A DNA stretch of 64,000 nt, from NCBI GenBank assembly GCA_030015575.1, contig JASDDO010000001.1, positions 513,541,772-513,605,771 on the forward strand, read 5' to 3'. The notes under the pieces are model-generated. The model was given only the letters and a program-made list of their open reading frames with translations, ran no database searches and was not told the origin of the DNA. The position numbers and the translations under genes were made by a program. Position 1 is the first letter of the stretch. Each line of letters opens with the position of its first letter. Shown piece by piece: positions 12,740 to 25,569 of the stretch. This DNA comes from Agapanthus africanus. Its lineage: Eukaryota; Streptophyta; Magnoliopsida; Asparagales; Amaryllidaceae.

Positions 12740-12754
12740 ATCTCCCACTTGCAC
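12740..12754 (-). other. B polypurine tract
   Basis: The minus strand reads GTGCAAGTGGGAGAT directly before the 3' LTR, as in A, C and E. Confidence 0.9.
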
Positions 12755-15700
12755 TTAAGGCCAATTATTGCGATGTCGCATACTCACAGCCCGTGTGATA
12801 CCGAACACCCAACTTCTCTACTAATCAGTTTCGCAAAGCCTCTTTGCGAAAATGATTGCGTTCGAGAAATAGCCTCAGTGAGTGGATCCGCTCTAATGTT
12901 TCTTTCTGTATCTCTCTTAATCTCAACTTCGCGGAGAAAACTATCTCCCGAAATGAGCAATACTTGTCTTAGAATTTGTCTGGATATCTGATGGGACCCA
13001 GTTCACAAATGAACTCCAAATCCAGCAAACTACTTAGACTGTATTGTCCACTGAATATAATCAGTATCCTGCGCCATGCCTTTTCTCAGTATCCGCTTGG
13101 ACCACCTGTCCAACAAACTGTCCCTCAAAAGAGGGAAAACTATAACTCTGACAGTCACTCTGTCATCCAGGTCACCTTAGAAGCCTGAAATGATAACCGT
13201 CTCCTGAAGGAGGCTGCCGTAATCATTTCTCGAGAACATTCACTTATGTTCATTAACTGCTTCCCAATGTTTCTCCAGGATTGGATTAATATATCTGCAT
13301 ATTGCATCTAGTGCAAAAGCAATATCTGGTGTTTTACTTGACATTTCATGATTAACTCAATTGCCTAAGCAAATGATATGTTAATCATGTAGATCTCTCT
13401 CCTCTTTAGTCTGTAAGACACCTTTAGAGAGTTTGACTCCATCACCTGCAGGTACACCACCATGCCAGGAGTCGTCCATTTAATGTCAAAGTATCCAGAT
13501 TGGGATACTTCCCAAATCTAGATCTAAAACCATAGATCTAGTAACCAGAAAACCTGATATTATATCCATATGCAATGTGGAGAAACAATTTTGTGACAAC
13601 CATAGTATAACCGATCGTAGTATAGGAATATCCTTTCCTATCAAGTGCATGTCATCCCAATACCTGGACATCACTCTCTATTACCTTCTTAGTAGATCCA
13701 TCTCCTATTCTGATGAAGTCAAAGCCTATGACTGTTTCATCAAAATTAGATGATCTATTTCCTTTATAGCTGCTTTAGTTTATGAATAGACATAAGCTAC
13801 TTGCCTACTACGCTTTCGCTGCTCCCACTGACTACAACAACCCTCTGGCAGAGTCATATACACGTGCACTTCTAAAGCTAGTTTAGAACGATGCTATACT
13901 CATCCTCCTGCCGGGTCTTATAGTCCAGAACAACAACAATGGCAAGTTTGGGTAAACAAGAACCTCCCTGTCACCGTCTCTGAGAAGACCGAAGTACCTC
14001 TCGGGTGCCTGAGGTTACCCACCAAAATCTGCGGAGTGGCTAATGGAACATCACATCCAATTGAATCCTTTCTATTAAATTTCCAGTAATCGTTTGTAGT
14101 TCTGGAATAACTTCCTGTTCTACCATACTCCCACTTGTGTTTTCTGAAAAAGTCCATTTTATTAAAACAGCGGCGAGTCAAGAACAATATAAATATTGAT
14201 CTTCCTGATGGTAGAAAATTATCCCTTGTCAAAGCCAGGGATAACCCACAAACAAAAATTACTGAAACGTGCTTTAAGTTTATCCGGATTCTGGTTTTAA
14301 GCATCAGCCGAACAACTCCCTATACCTTAACATCGTTAAGATATAAATTGATTCTATATATACCTAATATAGAAACAAAAGCACTAATCTAATTTGAACT
14401 AGATTCAAAATTATGCAGCTGTCTCCAGTGCATATGAACCAAATGGAAAGAGGACAATCAACATTACTCATCTAGGAGTACATCCACATATGGGTAACCC
14501 GAAAGAGAAGCAAGTTCTCAAAACCATTACTATCAGCAGAATACCAAACACAAGTATCTACATCTTCGACTTCATCGAGGAATCCTGATACTTCCAACAA
14601 ATGGTTCTTTACTTTATTCTTATACCTATAACTTCTCAAAATCTGGACCATGCATTTCAACGAAATACTTGTCCAGAACTGGAGAAGTCACAAGTAAACA
14701 GAATATAGTATGAGTACCTACCCCATTGTCGTAATCGACACTGGACAACATACAATACTTTGTACAAGTCCACTGAGTTCAATAACTCAAACTCTGTGTG
14801 TTGTAGGCTGAAAAACTGTACTATGGTTAAGGAGAATTACACCGCTGTTGAATGCACCTTACCTAATCACCAACTGATATAGGTAAATGCCATAGACACA
14901 ACATCAAAAAGTTATATCTCACTTTATAAAATAAATGTACAGATATATCAGTTTGAAATTGGTGCATAACAACGGATATTCATAACCAAATATTTGCCAT
15001 TCGGCAAAATCCAGATGATTTCCTCAAATATCACTAATTACAACGAATTCTGATATAATGAGGATCTAATCACCCAATTCCCAATATCTTACTCCCACTC
15101 AGCATCTATAATATCATACAGATGTGAGAAACTGATCTGGTAAATACATACCCTGGAGTTAGATTCCAACTGGGAAAACAGTTATTAATTAACATCGCAC
15201 AGTGAAACTGAAATATGAAAATGTTTCAAAAGGGTTAACCCGGTATTCCTTGTAACGCCTCTTTCATTATCCTGATTCATGACAGTAACCATATACTTAC
15301 CTGCCCTCATTCCAATCCCTTTATTATGTCTTTACTTATTACCTTCTGTACACCTTCTTTACGCTAATTGGTTTTCTTCATTCCCTACCCTTCGGCACCA
15401 GCCTAAGGTTTGGAAGAAGACTATCCAATAAGCATAATAGGTGTACTCTCCTAATCCTAGGAGCCCTCGCAACCTGAGAGAAGGTAATGGGAAAAGACAT
15501 CTAAATAATCCTATTTAATCTCTCCAGAACCAGAATCCATCCTCGAAAAAGATCCTTCGAGTTCGTATATAACCATACGATGGATTTATCCAATGGAAGT
15601 GGATGTTCGTAATAATACGGGGTGTTCTGGAGAAAAGCAAAGTGGATGTAGGAGTGGCAGGGGTATACCCGGTCTTTGTCGTGAATGATGGTGATCGTAT

Positions 15701-16130
15701 TTCTTTTGCCATTGTTCTAATCCCTTTACATGTCTTTACTTATTACCTTCTGTACACCACACTTAAGCTTAATTGGTTTTCTTCCTTCCCTACCATTCGG
15801 CACCTGCCTATGGTTTGGAAGAAGACTATCCAATAAGCTCAATAGGTGTACCCTCTCCTAATCCTAGGAGCCCTCACAACCTGAGAGAAGGTGAAGAGAA
15901 AAGACAACCGAATAAACCTATTCAATCTCTCCAGAACCAGAATCCATCCTCGAAAAAAGTTCCTTCGAGTTCGTATATAACCATACGATGGATTTATCCA
16001 ATGGAAGTGGACGTTCGTAGTGATACGGGGTGCTCTGGAGAAATGCAAAGGTGATATAGAAGTGGCAATGATGTATGCGACACCGTGACATTCCAAAAGC
16101 CAAAGTGTTTTAAGAAGGTTCGGTTAACTT
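12755..16130 (-). pseudogene. B Copia pol remains
   Basis: Reading the minus strand, the distal part (12.76-13.96 kb) still aligns with the RNase H and RT coding stretches of D, including the counterparts of the SVVSRYQ and GNDIPML regions. The section from about 14 to 16.1 kb, where integrase, protease and any N-terminal part should lie, is barely recognisable and is partly replaced by a tandem duplication. The whole stretch is shorter than the pol of A or D. Many breaks; a fossil with no coding capacity visible. Confidence 0.75.
15308..16070. repeat. tandem duplication inside B, ~404-bp period
   Basis: Two direct copies, about 15308-15667 and 15712-16073, offset by 404 bases (for example TGTCTTTACTTATTACC at 15327 and 15731, and TTCGTATATAACCATACG in both). 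The copies are about 88-90% alike by eye, so the duplication is much older than the LTR pair of this copy and belongs to the source lineage. Confidence 0.85.
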
Positions 16131-16490
16131 GGTTTCATGAGTTTTAGTCAAAGGTCGGGTCATAGTCGCAGCCAGAGAGAGAGAGAAAAGAAACACTCAT
16201 CGTGCACTCTAACCTAGATCAGAATGGTTGATCATTTTATCTAATCTGGATGGCTCCCACTGTTTCCTCGAATTCTCCTCCAAACCTAAAAGGAGAATTA
16301 GTCGGAATCACCCGAGGAGTAATCCTACTCATCAGTGGGAATCGGGATCCAACTATCATCGCATGATAACATGATGGAAGCCACTCAAGTCACTACACTC
16401 CAGAAGGTATGCGCAAGACTGGTAAGTTTCCTGTATGTTTGAAACTCCCGATATGATTTTACCCCAAGCGGTTTATGACCTTGACTTTGG

Positions 16491-16670
16491 CCAACAAATC
16501 ATAACCCGCAAGTCAAGTTCTACCCATCATTATCCTGATTGATTTAGACCCACCCGCACACACCCTTGACTTTAGCCAACAAAGTGGTACGACTGTCCTA
16601 AACCAATGCATATCCATGCAACGGACAAGCAATACACAGCTACCGCACACGATGCCTTGACTTTGGCCAA
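16491..16670 (-). repeat. B leader triple TTGGC-N4-GTCAA motif
   Basis: Minus-strand copies have centres CAAA, TAAA and CAAA. They occupy the same place as the triple motifs of the other Copia elements. Confidence 0.85.
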
Positions 16671-18210
16671 CAAATACCGCACGAATACTATGCACTATTT
16701 ATCCGAAATGACGGAGGGCTACGGCTGGTTTTTGGCGAAAAACCTTTAACGTAATGAACTTGATATCGTTGAAGGAATCCAAGTGGTTTTATAAATATAT
16801 AGTGGCGAAAACTTTTGCTAAAGAGGTCACTCCCGGTGAAGGGATCTCGGCTCTTTCCCCGTAGAATGAGGTGCAGGATATTCCAAATGAATACCACGAC
16901 GCAAAGCAAAAGGAAACGACTATAGTAAAGTTATTACGTTGACGCAAACTTTTACCCAAGGGGTCACTCCCGATGAAGGGATCTCGGCCCTTGCCTCGTC
17001 GAATGAGGTGCAGGATATTCCAAATGAATACCACGATGCATAGCAAAAGTGTAAGTCTGCAATGTCAGTTTTTAAAAACTTGGTTCCAACAACATCACAT
17101 AAATATGTTTGTTTTATCCTTGCATTGATAAGAATCAATGCAGTCCCATCAATTAATCATACCAGAAAAGAACGAAAATAAAATGTACATATATGCCACC
17201 CGCATTCGCCACTGGGTCCCGTCATCACCCGTTAGGTTACTTAACTAACGACAGAGCGGGGACTGGACCAGCGCGGGTGAAAAACATATACAACATCTAC
17301 TAGTATATATAAATATATATATATAACATTCGTCCCAGGCATGATATAAAGCAACATCACAGAAACATCACAGAAGCAACACAGAATGGTGGATAATCTG
17401 GAGCCCCGGGTTTCACTTGAGCCGCAAGTGAGACCCGACGTTCCCTTTCGTGTGGATAGCCTGTGCAATGAAACCTAGACCCCTACGAGCGCGGCAAGTT
17501 ACCCGCCAAAACCAGAAGTGAGGCAGCCCCCTTCAGCAACGTGAATGGACCACCCAGCACTTCACGGAATCCGGTAACTTGAGCACCCCTCCTGGGTCAC
17601 CTATACCCCCTACGAGTGCGGCTAATAGCCCGCCAATTCTAGAGTAAGGTCCCCTCCGTCTGAATGCCTTGAGATGCGGACCAGTTGCCCTCTAGAACCC
17701 GGCTATTCGTGCACTCCACCTCGGGGTAATCCTAGTACAGAACATAAAATAATATACAAGGGTGACATCGACCTCAGCCCGGTCGTGCCCCAAAAGAATA
17801 ATATACAAACTGGCAGTGACGGCAGTCCACATGTCGGACGCTCGCCCCGCAATATCAAATGTACAAATGAAATGAAACTGTACTATCATTGCACCATTGC
17901 TATCCACCACGACGATCCAACCAATATCACAGCACATTACAGAACATCAACGTGAATGTCACGTTCACAAACCCGTCTAAAAGACATATAGCAATTAGAT
18001 GAGTTTACCGATCAAATGACATTCACGGTCGCAGATAGAAATGTAAGTACTGATAAACGCACACTTAAATATCGATCGACAAAGTTTCAAATTGGCCCCA
18101 ATAGTAAAACAACACTTCACTGAAACCTGGGCCAAAACAGAATATGAAAAAAATCACAATTCCAAGTTTCTGTGCTACAGAAAAAATTTGAAAGCCCGTT
18201 GCCACTAAAC

Positions 18211-18258
18211 GGCCGCGGATCCGCCGCCAAAGTTGGGTTAGTGCGGCGGTTCCGCGGC
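18211..18258 (-). repeat. B leader GC palindrome pair
   Basis: Arms GGCCGCGGATCCGCCGCC (18211-18228) and GCGGCGGTTCCGCGGC (18243-18258) are 14 bases apart and about 200 bases from the primer site. Confidence 0.85.
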
Positions 18259-18456
18259 TCTTTAGAGGCTTCAGGGGCTCAAATTTTTCCAGTATCCTTA
18301 AAATTACCTGCATGGATTTTTAAGATGTCTCAAATAATTTTTTGACCACATATAAAAATCGACAGCAAACAGAAATTTGGAATCGTGTTTTCGGAAAAAT
18401 CCGTCGATCGATCTTTTAAGCACGTCTAAACAAGCTAGTAGGGGGTTTAAAGGGTG

Positions 18457-18468
18457 GCTCTGATACCA
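18457..18468 (-). other. B primer-binding site, tRNA-iMet
   Basis: The minus strand reads TGGTATCAGAGC directly after the 5' LTR. Confidence 0.95.
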
Positions 18469-20471
18469 TGAAGGGTCCCGGCAGCGCCCCGGCCGTCAAA
18501 ACGCGGCCAAAATGCGGAACGAAAATTTCTAAACCGGCGCTACCGCGACCCAATTTCCGGATCGACCTTAAACCCTAAACTAGCAAACTAAGACGAGGTT
18601 AGAATTGTTATACCGAGATGATCCAAGTCCTTCGGTCTTCATTCCAAGCTCCTAGTGATCCTTTGACGAAGTTTGGTTGCCGGTCTTCCTCCATCTCCGA
18701 TGATCCACCCGAGGGAAACGGCGCAAGCTCCAACCTCATTGAACGAGGTAACCGACGCTCCAACGTCGCTAGTGATGGAGTGTGGGGGTGTAAGAATATG
18801 TCACTACAATTTTTCTCTCAACCATGAGTTCAATGAGAAACTCAAGAAGAAGAATGAAGGAGATGATGTTTTTGGCATGAACAAAGAATGGTGTTGTATT
18901 TGTGAAGTATGAGAGAGTGAGAGAGGATAGCATAATGTAATCAATCATGTAAAAAATCCCACTCCAAAATTGTGGCCGGCCCCCCCTCTTTCATCCACAC
19001 AAAAAAAATGTCATTTGTTTAATTTCATTAAACAAATCCAAACCATGCCATACACCATGCTTTGACCCATGCCTTGACTTGCTCATCTTTTCCACTTCAT
19101 TTCCTAATTAATTTTCTAAAGGAAAATCAATAATGAGGTGGCATCTTCTAGAAGCTATTCCGTATAAAATACGGAATACTTCCCGGTACATGTACCGAAA
19201 TACATACACGCGTATTCGTACCAAAATACGAATAGCCGAGAGAGAAAATGAATAGTGAACAATAATACTAGAATACGTATATACAAATACATATATAAAT
19301 TATTAAATATTTAATAAACTGGCTTAATCCTAAGCCGCTAGTATTATCGACCGTCCGATTAAAGTCTGCGCAGCACTTGCATATATTTAATCGGACACCT
19401 GTATGTATCAACATACCTCATGTACACCATATCGCCTGAACCGTGAAAAACCCTCTGTGTGGGACTCTAAAGACTCGTCAATATGCTGGCAGTGGGTTTA
19501 ACCACAAGCACGTCAGCGGCACTAGCTGTACGTAACGGCTACCCAGGTATTGAGCGAAAGGGAGGCCGACGAGCAAACTCATCCTGAACCCCTACTGAGC
19601 CTGTCAGTGACAATATCCGTACAGTCCGGTCTGTTCGTCTAAGAGTATCGCATATCGAGTCTAGGGGGTGGATAAAGTCAGACCTCCAACAACGCGACAT
19701 TTAGTGCCGGTATGAAACTCATCACCACCTGAGAAATTATCGATCCTGGATCGGTAATTCTCGTCCACCGTGGCCACGGATTTATGGTGATGGCCATCCG
19801 TACACAACGCGACATCAACCCCCAATACCGGGAGAGACGAATCCCCGACGATCCGATCGCTGCCTCCATGTGGCTCGGGACTGTACCCAACTAAAACCTC
19901 TTTGCACGACTCCTTTGAGCCTTGGTAGGGTAGTAATCAAAGCACAGTGGGAACTCACACGAGACAAATGACGATCTCAGGTCGACAGACTAACCTGTAC
20001 ACATGTCACCTGGGAACTGCTATCTGACAATAGGTATAATACCAACTAGCAGGTTCCCGGCGAGTCCGTCCAGTGTACTCATAACCCAATGAGCACCTGT
20101 ATACTATCTTAGGTGAACAACCTAACACCAATGGCTTGTGAGACCTGGCCACCGCCCCTCGTCGGGGTCTCGATCAGTATACACTAGTCTACACTAGAGT
20201 ACCGATGCCCGGTCTCGATACTCCTATGACTAGGGACATTTAAGGATGTGCTTATAGACCCCCAGCTCCCACGTATGTGATCTCCATCACAATGCTGGCA
20301 GTCAAGCAAGAATCCTATGGCCTCTATCAACATGTATATGATGATAAAGACAAACCAGATAGCATACTATCATCTTGAGTAAGACTGTTTTATCGGTATA
20401 GGTCCTCACTCAATCATCATAATCACAAGTCCGCGACTATGATAATTGCCTTGAGGGCACTATAGCCAACA
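18469..20471 (-). repeat. B 5' LTR
   Basis: 2003 bases and nearly identical to 10729-12739. It is a little shorter mainly because of a small gap near 19307. Confidence 0.94.
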
Positions 20472-20527
20472 GTATGTATAGGACAATCTTGCTCAGTTGT
20501 ATATAGTATATTATTTGAGTTGTCTTT
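20472..20527 (+). repeat. A 3' LTR, second piece
   Basis: Continues the A LTR after B (GACAATCTTGCTCAGTTGTA, as in the 5' LTR near 2906) and is cut again by C after TCTTT (20523-20527). B and C therefore sit only 56 bases of host LTR apart. Confidence 0.92.
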
Positions 20528-22687
20528 TGTTAGTTATATGTATGCCCTAGAGGCCATTACTGTACATACGATGTATATTGTAGTGGATGCTAGGACATAT
20601 ATAGGGAGGACTTTCTTACTCGACATGATAGTATGCTATCTGGTTGCACTTTATCTTAACATGTACTCTGATTGTCTCTATGTTCCATGTTGATAAAGCC
20701 CTTAGGATATGTACTCGACTACTGGGATTATGATGAGATCATACTAGTGGGGCCACGGTAGTCGATGAGTACATCCTATAACTGTTCCTAGTTGAGGGTG
20801 TATCGAGACAGGGCATCGATACACCAGAGTAGACTAGCGTATACGCATCTTGACCCATATGATAGGCGATGGATGATCCTATATCCATCGGTGTTTGACA
20901 TCAAGGATGGTGTACGGGTGCTCAGTGGAGACTGGGTACACTGGACGGACTCGCCGAAAACTCCCAGATGGTATTATACATCACGTCAGATGGCAGTTCT
21001 CCGGTGACACTGGTACAGAGTAGTCTGTTGACCCGAGATCGTCATAGAGTCTTATGTGACTCCCACTGTGCTTTCATTTCCATCATACCATGTCCCAGAG
21101 GGCGTGCAAAAAGGTGTCTTTTGGGTACAGTCTCGAATCACATAGAGGCAATGAGCGATAGGAAGGGATTCGTCTCTCCCGGTATAGGGAGTTGATGTTG
21201 CGCTGTGTTCGATTGGCTATAACCGGAAATCCCTGGCCAGGGTTGCTGAGATTTACTGGTAAGTGTTATCAGTAATTTTTCGAACTGTTATAGACCTCAA
21301 ATCGACACGACTTAACGAGCTACTGGGGTCTGACGTTTACCACCCCTAGGCGAGATATGCGACATATCAGACAACGAGACCGGACTGTACGGGAGTGTTA
21401 TTGATTGGATTCATGGGAGAATGTACAGGCTTTCTTGTTGATCTTCTGAGCACTCAAAACCTGGGTGGCTGTTACGTTTAGCTGACCGCTTGCAGCTTGT
21501 GGGTGTTTGATATGATCATCACCTACTGCCGGCGTATTGACGATTCTTTAGAGTCCTACACAGAGGTTTCTTGGCTCAGGCAAAACGGAGTAGGAGCACA
21601 TATGTGATATGTGCAAGACCGAGGATAATGCTGTATGTGATACCGTATTGGATTCTCGCGATATGAGATATCGGCCGGGTATATGTGATATAGCCGGGTC
21701 ATCGTATTAGTCGGTTATATGCGATATAGCCGGATTGTCGGATCAAGTGTTGATTTGATAATTTAATGTATAATAATATATATGATATATTAAATTACAT
21801 TAACTAATATTAGCTCACTAAAAGATTCATTTTCTCACGAGATAATACATTGATATATATGCGATATATGTTAATTGTATTATTTTCTATTGTTACAAAA
21901 TATATTGTATATGTGATATATAATATTGTAACATGTTAGGGTTACAAATTTAACAATAGTTTAGGGTTTAAACTTGGTTAGGGTTCTGATTAGGGTTAGC
22001 TTTTGCATGAAGCTTCCATGAAGCTTCATGAAGCTTTGACTTTGTGTTTCGCTTGATATTTTTTGAAGATATTATGTTAACCCAATCCAAACCATTAACT
22101 CTAGTTAATTCTCTACAAGGGTTAACTCCTACATGCTTAACCCTTGGTTAGATTTGTAATCACTACAATAATTCATTATTCATCACAAAAGGATTCTATC
22201 ATCTTCTTCCTTGAGTTCCTTTTTGAAAAAGCTTTCTAGTTTTGCTTTTGTGATGAAAGTGAGTGAGAAAAAGATTATAAATGAGATCAAAAATCCTACT
22301 TCATCATCCTCATCTATCTTTTCCATTTAGATGAGGGTGTTCACATCATTTAATGAGTGATAGCTTGTGTTAACGAAACTTCAAGGTAGATCATCTATGT
22401 TATCGAAGATCGGAAGCAAGACTACATCTTTCTTTCCGTGGAACTTCTCGAGAGTCCGAAACACGATAATCGCAGCGAAGGGAATTCAACAGGGAGCTTA
22501 AGAAGTGAAGGACCGGATCTACAAAGGTTGTAATCCCTCTCAGTTAGTGTTACAATGTTTAACATGCTAGTTTTCGCCTAAACTTTAGTTTAAAGATCCG
22601 TCTTTGGGTTGTTCGGCACGGCTAAAATAAAAATCGGGCATGGTTGATGCCTCCTAGAACCTTGTGAGCGTGCCTAGCAACCCTACA
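20528..22687 (+). repeat. C 5' LTR
   Basis: Starts TGTTAGTTATATGTATGCCC and ends CCCTACA. Around 21.59-21.76 kb are repeated GATATAGCCGG units and the hairpin GATCAAGTGTTGATT (21741-21755), the counterpart of the ATTAAATCA hairpin in A. Confidence 0.94.
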
Positions 22688-22688
22688 G

Positions 22689-22700
22689 TGGTATCAGAGC
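22689..22700 (+). other. C primer-binding site, tRNA-iMet
   Basis: TGGTATCAGAGC, one base after the LTR end. Confidence 0.95.
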
Positions 22701-22884
22701 CAAGCTAGAGCTTTAGGCGAAGTCTGAGCAAAGTTTAAAGTCCGATCGAACCCGGAAAACCCCGATTTTACCCCTCTCTGTACATTTTCAAAAATGTTGA
22801 TTTTTTTGAATTAAAAATGCTCAGAAAAACAAGCAGGAAAAACTAAGAATTACTGTGAAATACGGTCCACTAAGTCGATCAAGT

Positions 22885-22933
22885 GACCGCGGGACCGCGG
22901 CCAAACCAAGCGTTTGGCGGCGGTTCCGCAGCC
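22885..22933 (+). repeat. C leader GC palindrome pair
   Basis: Arms GACCGCGGGACCGCGGCC (22885-22902) and GGCGGCGGTTCCGCAGCC (22916-22933), 13 bases apart, about 185 bases after the primer site. The spacer itself reads AAACC....GTTT, extending the pairing. Confidence 0.85.
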
Positions 22934-23892
22934 AAAATTTGGACTTAGTCCCTCATATTTCATATATTTATTCTTAGGTCCTTTCTTGTCATTGTTTTCT
23001 GGGAATCTTTTAATTCCACTCAAGTGTTCAGTTTTCTAGGGTTGTATTGGGGACTCATTGATTCGATCAGATAATTTAACTTTGTTTAGTTTTGTCCGGA
23101 TAATTTTTAGAAACTGTTAAAAAGTTCGAACGGATACAATAACTCACTTTTTCCCCTGTCGGAAATTTTTTCAAAAGTTGGATTTTTTCTCGAGTTTAAG
23201 AACGTTCAAAGTCGTGCAAGTAACGCGGTGGACCCTCTAGAAGACAACAAACCTTAACTCGATTATGTGACCGTCTTGAACTGCCTCTAAACCTTAGGGT
23301 TTGGGGCAGTACGGCATGCCACCTGTGAGGCGTTGGCTTGACCTTTCTACGGCTGGACCATTGGTACTGTGGCATGTGATGGATATTTTTTGAACTCTGC
23401 TCAAGTGTTGAGCTATTTAGGAAATCTTGGGTGTTTGATTATTCGATCGGAATGTTTAACATTGTCTATTTATCTGGAAGGTGATACAATATTTGGAATC
23501 CACATGTAGTTATGAGATAACTGATTTGAATGTTATAAATCTAGCAGTTCAGTCACAGATGATCGGTTGCCACGGAATTTTGATGTGATCAAAAGCCCAT
23601 CGCAATCACGTAGCGTACGCGGATACTCGCCGGGTAAACTTAATAGACAGCCATGCCCCAAAGCCTCGACCAAGTGACTGTAGGAGAACCCCGTCGCCAA
23701 AAGCATCCGTTCGGGTGCTCACGGCAGCGGTGTTCCGCCTTAGTGCACTTCGTCGACGGCATCCGGGGGTGCGGCCGTCTACTAAAGTTTGCGACGAGCA
23801 TTCGATCCGGATGTCGGGAATCTTGTTGAATTGCCCGACTTGATATTGAAAAGAGTTTTCGATAATGAGACTAAAATGTGGGGTTTATAATT

Positions 23893-23957
23893 GTTAGGCA
23901 TGCGATGTCTAAGGAATTCATTTGGTTAGGCATGCGATGTCTAAGGAGGTTGCGGAT
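23893..23957 (+). repeat. 23-bp direct repeat in C leader
   Basis: GTTAGGCATGCGATGTCTAA followed by GGA occurs at 23893-23915 and 23935-23957. It is seen in C only. Confidence 0.85.
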
Positions 23958-24700
23958 TCCAACTGTTATAGTTTTACACTTTCTTTTCTGTGACCGTAAG
24001 CGTAGTATGTGGTGTATCGCCGGCTTCGTTGCTATACATCAACGACAATCGGGATACACATACTTTCTTAAATTAATGATATGAGATATTATGTGTTGCT
24101 GTGATATGTTGTATTGGATCGTCGCGTTTGAATAGACGGGGGTTTTATGTGAGAAGAGAGTTTTTCTTTTTCATTCATGTAAAATTCATTTTTATGTAAT
24201 ATTCTTTTATTGGGGCACTTCCGGGCTGAGGATGATGTCACCATTGTATATTATTTACTTTTCCACATTAGGTAGATCCAAGGCGGGGAGCACAAGTAAC
24301 CGGGTTCTAGGGTCCAGTGGGAGACCATCTCGAGGAGTCGAGACCGGGTCTCCTAACCCTAGAATTGGCAGTGTTGCTTGCCGCTCTCGTAGGGGTCTAG
24401 GGATGTGGGTTTGGCTATTCATCACGACCGTGGAATCCATGTTTTATACAGGCTCGTATTAAAACACGGACGTCCTAGTATATCCAATATTTCATATATT
24501 TTTCTTCTGCTGCAATGTTCTGTGATGAGATCATATTACTGCCTGAGACGAATGTTTATATTATATATATGAGATATATATTATATATTATTGATTTCGT
24601 TTCATATCTGATGCTTGTGAAGCATATTAAAATGGGACTTCATTAATGAGATTAATGAAATAAAAGAAACCTAAGATGTTGTAGAAACTTGTTTAAAAAC

Positions 24701-24965
24701 TGGTAGCTCTAGTTCTTGCTTTGCATAGCGGTGTTCCTTGTAGAACATCCAGCACCTTATTCGATAAGGAAAGAGCCGAGATCCCTTCACCGGGAGTGAC
24801 CTCTTTAGTGAAACTAGCAGATGCTACAAACTCGGTTTGTCTTTTGATTGCTTCTATAGTTCTTGCTTTGCATAGTGATATTTGTGAAATATCCTGCACC
24901 TTATTCGATGAGGAAAGGGCCGACGATCCCTTCACCGGGAGTGAACCCTTTAGCAAAACTAGAAA
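24701..24965 (+). repeat. C leader stem-loop module, two copies
   Basis: Each copy runs CTTTGCATAG.G, a stem-loop ending ATCC, GCACCTTATTCGAT.AGGAAAG, then TCCCTTCACCGGGAGTGA. The first hairpin is GTGTTC/GAACAT, the second GATATTT/AAATATC; the arms change together. Confidence 0.8.
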
Positions 24966-25102
24966 AGCCTAAAAAACATTCCATTTAAAATCATTCGATT
25001 CTACAACGATATCAAGTTCATTACGCTCATGGTTTTCTTAAAAACCCGCGTAGCCCTCCGTCTGTTCAGATAAGTACTACTTAGTATTCGTGCAGCGGTA
25101 GT

Positions 25103-25294
25103 TTGGCATGCGTCAAGGCGTAGTGTACGGTAGCTAACTAGTACTTATCTGCTAGCATAAGATGCGATTGGATTACGGTATTCGTACGGCGTTGTTTGGC
25201 ATGCGTCAATGGTCGTGCGGGTGGGTTTAATTCAATCAAGAAATGCACGGGTTGAACTTGACTAGCGGGCTATGGGTTGTTTGGCATGCGTCAA
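25103..25294 (+). repeat. C leader triple TTGGC-ATGC-GTCAA motif
   Basis: Three copies at 25103-25116, 25196-25209 and 25281-25294 with identical cores. Confidence 0.88.
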
Positions 25295-25454
25295 GGTCAT
25301 AGCACGCTAGGGGTAAAAGAATTATCGGGAATTTCAAGTATTGAAATTTGCAATGAGATTGCATACCTTCTATGAGATAGTTGGATCCCGATACCCACTG
25401 CGAGTAAGAGTTACTCCTGGGAGAGTTTTACACATTACAATTAGCCGATCAAGT

Positions 25455-25569
25455 AGGTGTCTAGAAAGGTGTTAACGGGGTTACGCCTCTGGGAAAATGA
25501 GGTTTACTTTAATTAGGTCTGTGCGAAAGCACGGGGAACCTCCATCAAAGTACCAACACTGGCCTGGCT
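25455..25569 (+). other. C leader block with GNRA-capped stem
   Basis: AGGTGTCTAGAAAGGTGTTA at the left, CTGTGC-GAAA-GCACGG in the middle, CCAACACTGGCCTGGCT at the right. Confidence 0.8.

Larger units (their letters stand above)
16131..18456 (-). other. B long untranslated leader
   Basis: On the minus strand this parallels the A leader: GC palindrome pair (18211-18258), two copies of the GGTATTC..GGAATATCC stem-loop module (16876-16895 and 17013-17032), the GGTTTTT/AAAAACC hairpin (16727-16744), and three TTGGC-N4-GTCAA motifs (16491-16504, 16566-16579, 16657-16670). A pyrimidine run (CTCTCTCTCTCTGG) ends it near 16.16 kb. The block shared by A, C, D, E and F is missing; the flanking sequences are joined directly at about 16.31 kb. 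Confidence 0.8.
10729..20471 (-). mobile_element. Copia element B, degenerate interior with young LTRs
   Basis: A complete insertion inside the A 3' LTR, bounded by TG...CA and flanked by the 5-base duplication GTATG (10724-10728 and 20472-20476). On the minus strand its parts are 5' LTR 18469-20471, primer site 18457-18468, leader to about 16.13 kb, worn pol remains, polypurine tract, and 3' LTR 10729-12739. The LTRs differ by about 2% by eye (about 0.8 million years), while the interior has no long frame and many breaks. This fits a copy that moved with proteins supplied by relatives. Confidence 0.93.

Noticed and set aside
22680-22700. Possible tRNA-related genes at the TGGTATCAGAGC sites
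   Set aside because: Only the 12-18 bases complementary to a tRNA 3' end are present, always at an LTR border; these are primer sites.
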